64,000 nt of DNA from Franconibacter pulveris DSM 19144 (lineage in GTDB: Bacteria; Pseudomonadota; Gammaproteobacteria; Enterobacterales; Enterobacteriaceae): assembly GCA_000621185.1 (NCBI GenBank), contig KK211221.1, positions 326,632-390,631 of the forward strand, in the 5' to 3' direction. Shown piece after piece: positions 58,877 to 64,000 of the stretch. A program made the translations under genes and the position numbers. The stretch's first letter is position 1, and the number at the start of each line of letters is the position of its first letter. The notes under the pieces are model-generated. The model searched no databases, was not told the DNA's origin, and was given only the letters and a program-made list of their open reading frames with translations.

Positions 58877-59929
58877 TTAACCGCGACGCGCTTTAACGGC
58901 TGCGGCGAGCTGGCGCAGAATGGCATCGGTGTCTTCCCAGCCGATGCAGGCGTCGGTCACGCTTTTGCCGTAAACCAGCGGTTCACCGCTCTCAAGACTC
59001 TGGTTGCCTTCCACCAGATGGCTTTCAATCATCACGCCGATAATCGCTTTCTCGCCTTTCGCTATCTGCTGGCAGACGTCCGCGCCCACATCCATTTGCT
59101 TTTTGAACTGCTTGCTGGAGTTAGCGTGGCTAAAATCAATCATCACCTGCGGCGCGAGACCTGCCTTAGTCAGCCCCTCTTTCACTTGCGCGACGTGAGC
59201 TGCGCTGTAATTTGGCTCTTTGCCGCCGCGCAGAATAATATGGCAGTCGCTGTTGCCGCTGGTGTTGACGATAGCGGAATGGCCCCACTTGGTCACAGAA
59301 AGGAAACAGTGCGGCGCGCCCGCTGCGTTAATGGCGTCAATCGCGACTTTGATAGTGCCATCGGTGCCGTTCTTGAAGCCCACCGGACAAGAGAGGCCGG
59401 ACGCCAGCTCGCGGTGCACCTGAGACTCCGTCGTACGCGCGCCAATTGCGCCCCAGCTCATCAGGTCCGCCATATATTGCGGCGTGATCATATCGAGGAA
59501 CTCACCTGCCGCAGGCAGACCAGTATCGTTGATATCCAAAAGCAGCTTACGGGCGATGCGCAGGCCGTCGTTGATCTGGAAGCTGTTATCCATGTGCGGG
59601 TCGTTAATAAGGCCTTTCCAGCCTACCGTGGTGCGCGGCTTTTCGAAGTAAACGCGCATCACCACTTCCAGTTCGCCTTGCAACTCTTGACGCAGCTTCA
59701 GCAGACGAGAAGCATACTCTTTCGCCGCGATCGGATCGTGAATAGAGCAGGGTCCAATTACCACCAGCAGGCGGTCGTCATTGCCGCGCAAAATCTTGTG
59801 GATGGCCTGACGGGCATGCGAAACCGTCTGCGCCGCTTTTGCTGTCGCCGGAAATTTTTCTAACAGGGCGACCGGTGGGAGTAATTCGTTGATGGCTTTA
59901 ATGCGTAAGTCGTCATTCTGATAATTCAT
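58877..59929 (-). CDS. aroG: AroG, phenylalanine-sensitive DAHP synthase
   Basis: AroG makes DAHP from PEP and erythrose 4-phosphate, the first step of the shikimate pathway. The 350 residues equal E. coli AroG. The metal and substrate segments are VIGPCSIHDP (about 58-67), MRVYFEKPRTTVGWKG, GARTTESQVHRELASG and IDFSHANSSK. Feedback type (Phe) is inferred from close overall similarity and gene position. A TyrR box lies upstream. Confidence 0.97.
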   Translation of the reverse strand: MNYQNDDLRIKAINELLPPVALLEKFPATAKAAQTVSHARQAIHKILRGNDDRLLVVIGPCSIHDPIAAKEYASRLLKLRQELQGELEVVMRVYFEKPRTTVGWKGLINDPHMDNSFQINDGLRIARKLLLDINDTGLPAAGEFLDMITPQYMADLMSWGAIGARTTESQVHRELASGLSCPVGFKNGTDGTIKVAIDAINAAGAPHCFLSVTKWGHSAIVNTSGNSDCHIILRGGKEPNYSAAHVAQVKEGLTKAGLAPQVMIDFSHANSSKQFKKQMDVGADVCQQIAKGEKAIIGVMIESHLVEGNQSLESGEPLVYGKSVTDACIGWEDTDAILRQLAAAVKARRG

Positions 59930-59997
59930 GTTCGTTCCAGTGGGGCTCTACATTTTTATAAAGTTGCAATCCCCTCAATCTATCTCGTCACGTCCGA

Positions 59998-60019
59998 AGT
60001 GTAAACGCGCTTTTACACT
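59998..60019 (-). promoter_or_regulatory. TyrR box upstream of aroG
   Basis: AGTGTAAA and TTTACACT arms flank CGCGCT, a perfect match to the strong TyrR box TGTAAA-N6-TTTACA. It is about 70 bp before aroG, where TyrR represses with aromatic amino acids. Confidence 0.9.
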
Positions 60020-60256
60020 TCGACAGGAAAATTCCTGGAAATGAGTGATTACTCGCCAAAGAGTAGCGAAAAACGAGATCGCGTCTACACTTTTTAACTG
60101 TTAACACTCTGTTTTTGCTTTATTTCCCGATCACGTTCTGCTTTACGAGGCGGAAGTGGTTTTTTCAACCACCTTATGGGTGCTGAGCAAACAAACCTGT
60201 CTCAGTGCACTGTTGGAAGCGATGTCCAACAACAACGATCAGAACAGGAGTATGAC
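60020..60256 (+). promoter_or_regulatory. aroG-ybgS divergent region
   Basis: This 237-bp stretch has no gene. It must contain the ybgS promoter; I could not select one. AGGAG at 60246-60250 is the ybgS ribosome-binding site. Confidence 0.4.
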
Positions 60257-60730
60257 ATGAATAAATTAGCCTCATTAATCCTGACTACGACACTTACTCT
60301 GGCTAGCGGCGCGGCACTGGCAGCATCAGGCGGTGCAGGCGGCGCTGGTGCTTCTTCTGCAGGTGGCGGTAACGGCCAGTCTAATCAGGCTGCTGATGCC
60401 GGCCAGGTCGCGCCGGGCGCGAAAGAAAACCTTGCTCCCAATGGTGTGAATAACAACAACATCAATTCTGGCAGCGGTACTACCGGTACGACCGGTTCTG
60501 GCACAGGAACGAGTTCCGGCGCGATGGGCTCGGGCACAGGAACCAGCTCCAGCAGCAACACGAATTCAGGCTCCACCGGTACGCTTTCCGGCGATGGCAT
60601 GACTACCGATGAAGTCCATAAAAACAGCATGTGTAAAGACGGTCGCTGCCCGGACGTGAACAAGAAAGTTGAAACCGGCAGCGGTAATAACAACGACGTC
60701 AACACCAAAACCGACGGTACGACGCACTAA
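60257..60730 (+). CDS. ybgS: YbgS, exported low-complexity protein
   Basis: This 157-residue homologue of E. coli YbgS has a Sec signal peptide (cleavage after AALA, about residue 22) and the conserved end [20 protein letters not shown] with two cysteines, then [11 protein letters not shown]. It is about 31 residues longer than the E. coli protein because of a Gly/Ser/Thr-rich block (about 75-115; [19 protein letters not shown] type repeats). Function is unknown; it has been described as a homeobox-like annotation without support. Confidence 0.9.
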   Translation: MNKLASLILTTTLTLASGAALAASGGAGGAGASSAGGGNGQSNQAADAGQVAPGAKENLAPNGVNNNNINSGSGTTGTTGSGTGTSSGAMGSGTGTSSSSNTNSGSTGTLSGDGMTTDEVHKNSMCKDGRCPDVNKKVETGSGNNNDVNTKTDGTTH

Positions 60731-60761
60731 ACTGTCGGGCTATAGCAAGTCAATAGTTAAT

Positions 60762-60792
60762 AAAGGAGAGCTTATGCTCTCCTTTATCTTTT
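60762..60792 (+). terminator. ybgS terminator
   Basis: AAAGGAGAGC / GCTCTCCTTT with a TTAT loop, followed by ATCTTTT. Confidence 0.85.
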
Positions 60793-60881
60793 CGGATTTT
60801 TAAACTGCTCTGTCGCGTTATAGACTGGCTAGCGACTTTTCGAACTGAAAATTATAACAACTGATTTGAGGCTTATTTGCT

Positions 60882-61826
60882 ATGGCGCATTCACACTCCC
60901 ATGCTCCCCAGTCACAGGATGCTAACGCCCGACGGCTTTTCATCGCCTTTGCCATTACCGCCGCTTTTATGGTGCTCGAGGTTGTCGGCGGTTTGCTTTC
61001 TGGCTCGCTGGCGTTGCTGGCGGACGCCGGCCATATGTTGACGGACGCCGCAGCCCTGCTGGTGGCGCTGCTGGCGGTCCAGTTTTCCCGCCGTCCGCCG
61101 AACCCGCGGCATACTTTCGGCTGGCTGCGCCTGACCACCCTCGCCGCGTTTGTTAACGCGCTGGCGCTGCTGGTGATAACAGCGCTTATCGTCTGGGAAG
61201 CCGTTCAGCGGTTTTACCATCCACGCCCTGTGGCAGGCGGTGCAATGCTTCTCATCGCTTTTGCCGGACTTATCGCCAACCTGGCCTCGTTCTGGATTTT
61301 GCATCGCGGCAGCGAAGAGAAAAATATGAACGTGCGTGCCGCCGCGTTGCACGTGCTGGGAGATTTGCTGGGGTCGGTTGGCGCGATAGCGGCCGCACTG
61401 ATTATTCTCAGCACGGGCTGGACGCCCATCGACCCGATCCTGTCGATTCTGGTTTCGTGTCTGGTGCTGCGCAGCGCCTGGAATCTGTTAAAAGAGAGCC
61501 TCAATGAATTACTGGAGGGGGCGCCGAAAACCTTTGACGTGCGCGGCCTCAAGCGCGAACTTTCCCGGGCTATCCCGGAAGTGCGCGACGTACATCATGT
61601 TCACGTCTGGCTGGTCGGCGAGCGGCCTTTAATGACGCTGCACGTGCAAGTTATCCCCCCGCACGATCATGACGCCCTGCTTAGCCGCATTCACCATTTT
61701 CTTTCCCACAAGTACCAGGTAGAACACGCCACGGTACAAATGGAATACCAGCCATGTAGCGGCGCAGATTGTCATCTCAATGAACCGCAGGCGGCGCATT
61801 CGCACCACCACGGTCATCAGCATTAA
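60882..61826 (+). CDS. zitB: ZitB, zinc exporter (CDF family)
   Basis: This inner-membrane Zn(II)/H+ antiporter has 314 residues (E. coli 313) and six TM segments. The zinc site is in [13 protein letters not shown] (about 48-60) and the second in HVLGDLLGS. Cytoplasmic termini are His-rich (MAHSHSHA and HSHHHGHQH). Its last four bases overlap the end of pnuC on the other strand. Confidence 0.96.
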   Translation: MAHSHSHAPQSQDANARRLFIAFAITAAFMVLEVVGGLLSGSLALLADAGHMLTDAAALLVALLAVQFSRRPPNPRHTFGWLRLTTLAAFVNALALLVITALIVWEAVQRFYHPRPVAGGAMLLIAFAGLIANLASFWILHRGSEEKNMNVRAAALHVLGDLLGSVGAIAAALIILSTGWTPIDPILSILVSCLVLRSAWNLLKESLNELLEGAPKTFDVRGLKRELSRAIPEVRDVHHVHVWLVGERPLMTLHVQVIPPHDHDALLSRIHHFLSHKYQVEHATVQMEYQPCSGADCHLNEPQAAHSHHHGHQH

Positions 61827-62542
61827 TGCGCCAGCGCCCGGGAGCCCTGCTCACGGGCGCTTTTGATCCACATACGGCTACCGTTAAGGGCAATGAAAGT
61901 CAGCAACAGATATTCGAGCGACATGGCATAGACGCCCTGGCGTGCGAAAATCACCACGCTGATAACATTAATGATGACCCACAGCAGCCAGTTCTCGACA
62001 TATTTGCGGGTCATCAGGATCATCGCCACGATGGAGAGCACCATCATGCAGGAATCCCAAAACGGGAAAGCATCCGGCGCAAGCGCAGGCATGGTCACGT
62101 TTAGCCCCATCCCCTGCATTATTGTCACCGCCACGCGTGTGAGAAAAGCAAATACCGGGTCAATCCAGACTGTCATCAGGCCAATGGCGAGAACGCATCC
62201 CGCAAGCCAGCCCATCGCTTTTGGCATGGGTAACCACCGTATGCGTAGCGCCGCTTCGTGGTCGTTCGTCTGGCGCGACCAGGCGTACCAGCCGTAAATA
62301 TTGGCGGCGAAGAAGAAGAGTTGCAGCAGCAAACTGGCGTAAAGCTGGATCTGGAAAAAGATGATTGCAAAGAGCGTTACGTTAACTAAACCAAACGCAT
62401 AGTTGCTGATTTTCTCAAGGCTTGCCAGCCAGATGCACAGGAGCCCGGCGAGCGTGCCGACCGCTTCTATCCAGGACAGATTGTAACCGCCGGTGCCGAG
62501 CGGGATGTGAACGAGAATGTTATTAACGCTAAAAAAATCCAT
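61823..62542 (-). CDS. pnuC: PnuC, nicotinamide riboside transporter
   Basis: This inner-membrane facilitator imports nicotinamide riboside, which NadR kinase then traps. The 239 residues equal E. coli PnuC, with about seven to eight TM segments and conserved [17 protein letters not shown] and NIYGWYAW. It is downstream of nadA on the same strand with an 80-bp gap lacking a strong terminator, so both are likely to be one NadR-controlled operon. Confidence 0.95.
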   Translation of the reverse strand: MDFFSVNNILVHIPLGTGGYNLSWIEAVGTLAGLLCIWLASLEKISNYAFGLVNVTLFAIIFFQIQLYASLLLQLFFFAANIYGWYAWSRQTNDHEAALRIRWLPMPKAMGWLAGCVLAIGLMTVWIDPVFAFLTRVAVTIMQGMGLNVTMPALAPDAFPFWDSCMMVLSIVAMILMTRKYVENWLLWVIINVISVVIFARQGVYAMSLEYLLLTFIALNGSRMWIKSAREQGSRALAH

Positions 62543-62622
62543 ATTTTCCCCTGAGCGTAAACCGCTTTTGCGTTGTCCGGCCTGCCGGGCATAGGCGACA
62601 GGCCCTTGATTTAAAAACCAAC

Positions 62623-63666
62623 CTAACCCCGAAGTGTAGCGGCAAAATCCAGCATGCGGTTAAGCGGCAGCAACGCGCCCTCACGCTGTTTCGCATCAAC
62701 ATGAATTTCATGCATCGCCCCGCCCTGCTCCAGGCCTTCGGCAATGGCTTTTAGCCCGTTCATCGCCATCCATGGACAATGAGCGCAGCTGCGACAGGTA
62801 GCCCCTTCGCCCGCAGTCGGCGCTTCCAGCAGCTCTTTTTCCGGCACGGCCTGCTGCATTTTGTAAAAAATACCGCGATCGGTCGCTACGATAAGCTGCT
62901 TATGCGGCAAGGTTCTGGCAGCATTGATAAGCTGGCTGGTCGAACCGACAGCATCCGCCATTTCCACTACCGCCTGCGGCGATTCGGGGTGCACCAGCAC
63001 GGCGGCATCGGGGTAGAGCGCTTTCATTCGCGCCAGCGCCTGGGTTTTAAATTCGTCATGCACAATACAGGCGCCCTGCCAGCACAAGACGTCGGCGCCG
63101 GTTTGCTTTTGCACGTAGCTGCCAAGGTGCCTGTCCGGCGCCCAGATAATTTTTTCACCAAGGCTGTCGAGATGCTCGATCAACTCAACGGCAATGCTTG
63201 ATGTTACAACCCAGTCCGCGCGTGCTTTAACCGCAGCGGAAGTGTTAGCGTAAACCACCACGGTGCGATCCGGATGCGCGTCGCAGAAGGCGCTAAATTC
63301 GTCAATCGGGCAGCCTAAATCGAGGGAACATTCCGCCTGCAACGTCGGCATCAGGATGGTTTTTTCCGGGCTGAGGATTTTGGCGGTTTCCCCCATAAAG
63401 CGAACCCCGGCGACCAGCAGCGTGCTGGCCGGATGTTTTGCGCCAAAACGGGCCATTTCCAGCGAGTCGGAAATACAGCCGCCCGTTTCTTCAGCCAGCG
63501 CCTGAATCTCGGGATCGGTGTAATAATGTGCCACCATCACCGCGTCGCGCGCTTTAAGTAAACGCTTTATTTTTTCGCGATAAAAGGCTTTCTCGTCAAG
63601 GCTCAGGGGCGCGGGCTTCGGCGGGAAGGGGTAAATAGCGGATTGCGGATCAAACATCACACTCAT
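62623..63666 (-). CDS. nadA: NadA, quinolinate synthase
   Basis: NadA makes quinolinate from iminoaspartate and DHAP in NAD synthesis. The 347 residues equal E. coli NadA. The [4Fe-4S] ligands lie in AECSLDLGC (about 113), CWQGAC (about 200) and TCRSCAHCP (about 291-297). ATGs occur at 63669 and 63666; the second matches the E. coli MSVMFDP start. The longer open frame upstream covers the promoter. Confidence 0.97.
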   Translation of the reverse strand: MSVMFDPQSAIYPFPPKPAPLSLDEKAFYREKIKRLLKARDAVMVAHYYTDPEIQALAEETGGCISDSLEMARFGAKHPASTLLVAGVRFMGETAKILSPEKTILMPTLQAECSLDLGCPIDEFSAFCDAHPDRTVVVYANTSAAVKARADWVVTSSIAVELIEHLDSLGEKIIWAPDRHLGSYVQKQTGADVLCWQGACIVHDEFKTQALARMKALYPDAAVLVHPESPQAVVEMADAVGSTSQLINAARTLPHKQLIVATDRGIFYKMQQAVPEKELLEAPTAGEGATCRSCAHCPWMAMNGLKAIAEGLEQGGAMHEIHVDAKQREGALLPLNRMLDFAATLRG

Positions 63667-63738
63667 CATACTGTCTCGTTTTGCTGACTTAACAAGATTG
63701 CCCTCAGATAGCTCGCGCAGGCAAAGATAAGTCGATCG

Positions 63739-63756
63739 TGTTTTATATACTAAACA
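63739..63756 (-). promoter_or_regulatory. NadR box upstream of nadA
   Basis: On the minus strand TGTTTA-GTATAT-AAAACA matches the NadR operator TGTTTA-N6-TAAACA at 11 of 12 positions. It lies 73 bp before nadA, where NAD-bound NadR would repress nadA-pnuC. Confidence 0.85.
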
Positions 63757-63930
63757 AGATAGCGGATTGACGACCAAAAGTCACAATAAATAAGCGGCTG
63801 TGGTTTGGCAGGCAGCGTTTCACTTAGGCCCCATATAATGCAGGACTGACAGGCAAACCAGCCGGACAAACGCTGCGCTAATAGTTGAGTCAAAGGGAGA
63901 GCAAGATAGCGTAGAGAGCGCTTTTTACAC
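63757..63930. other. nadA upstream non-coding region
   Basis: This 174-bp stretch shows no gene. CCATATAATGC at about 63830-63840 looks like a -10 on the plus strand. In E. coli this interval lies between the last tRNA-Lys gene and nadA. Confidence 0.4.
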
Positions 63931-63948
63931 TGGTGGGTCGTGCAGGAT
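63931..63948 (-). tRNA. 18-nt 3' fragment of tRNA-Lys (not a functional tRNA)
   Basis: Read on the minus strand, ATCCTGCACGACCCACCA equals the last 18 nt of enterobacterial tRNA-Lys(UUU), covering the 3' T-stem strand, acceptor strand and CCA. The sequence beyond it (63949 onward) does not continue as a tRNA: no TTCGA T-loop or anticodon follows. In E. coli a lysT-valT-lysW... array lies here. It may be an attachment-site remnant or a partial tRNA repeat in a tRNA operon. Confidence 0.7.
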
Positions 63949-63968
63949 AACTACGCCCTCCGGGCCAT

Positions 63969-63988
63969 TGCCGCAAGCGGCAATGTTG
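63969..63988. repeat. Inverted repeat next to the tRNA-Lys fragment
   Basis: CATTGCCGC-AA-GCGGCAATG is a perfect dyad 20 bp from the tRNA fragment, preceded by GCCCTCCGGGC, a second dyad. Neither is followed by a T-run, so an ordinary terminator is unlikely. Confidence 0.5.
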
Positions 63989-64000
63989 CCTCGCTAAAGC

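Noticed and set aside
62575..62605. GCC/GGC-rich dyad between nadA and pnuC as a REP element
   Set aside because: CCGGCCTGCCGGGC and GGCGACAGGCC pair only partly and do not fit the REP consensus.

Overview
The window is a chromosomal segment of a gamma-proteobacterium of the order Enterobacterales. Nearly every gene is recognisable as the counterpart of an Escherichia coli gene, and the order follows the E. coli dps-to-nadA stretch (rhtA, dps, glnHPQ ... uvrB, bio ... mod, gal, gpmA, aroG, zitB, pnuC, nadA). GC content is clearly higher than in E. coli and several E. coli loci are absent (fiu-ybiX, ybhDHIJ). That fits Cronobacter, Enterobacter or a close relative; the genus is an inference and the species cannot be told from this sequence alone.

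Layout. 1-3.5 kb: end of rhtA, dps and the glutamine ABC transporter glnHPQ with its sigma-54/NtrC control region. 3.7-10.3 kb: ybiO channel, rlmF, a flavin-reductase-like gene, ybiI, the paired small periplasmic proteins mcbA and ybiJ, and ybiB. 10.5-16 kb: a complete chaperone-usher fimbrial operon in the order major subunit, chaperone, usher, adhesin, minor subunit, inserted between ybiB and dinG and running into the dinG 3' end. 16-26 kb: dinG (LexA box), rhlE, then the cecR-ybhGFSR drug-efflux operon with a perfect 20-bp palindrome as probable operator. 26-30.4 kb: ybhQ, ybhP-clsB-ybhN (membrane lipids) and ybhL. 30.5-33.3 kb: moaABCDE behind a molybdenum-cofactor riboswitch and a ModE box. 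33.5-36.6 kb: ybhK and uvrB (LexA box). 36.6-38.2 kb: a long non-coding stretch with an inverted pair of DnaA boxes and a consensus sigma-54 promoter, then an orphan UrtE-like ABC ATPase. 38.2-43.2 kb: the divergent biotin operon bioBFCD / bioA around one BirA operator. 43.2-48.1 kb: a DJ-1/PfpI protein, ybhB, ybhC, pgl, ybhA. 48.1-53.4 kb: modABC, acrZ, modE, modF. 53.5-57.9 kb: galETKM with both Gal operators. 57.9-63.8 kb: gpmA (Fur box), aroG (TyrR box), ybgS, zitB, pnuC, nadA (NadR box). The right edge holds an 18-nt exact copy of the 3' end of tRNA-Lys without the rest of a tRNA.

Most of the content is conserved core metabolism. Molybdenum use links three parts: mod imports molybdate, ModE senses it, and ModE plus the Moco riboswitch govern moa. 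The accessory material is the fimbrial operon, the flavin-reductase gene, the orphan UrtE-like gene, the PfpI-like gene, dispersed palindromic repeats and the tRNA fragment. I did not find a wholly new multi-gene system. The best leads are the orphan, signature-defective UrtE-like ATPase behind its own sigma-54 promoter, and the truncated tRNA-Lys end at the right border, which may be an attachment-site scar.
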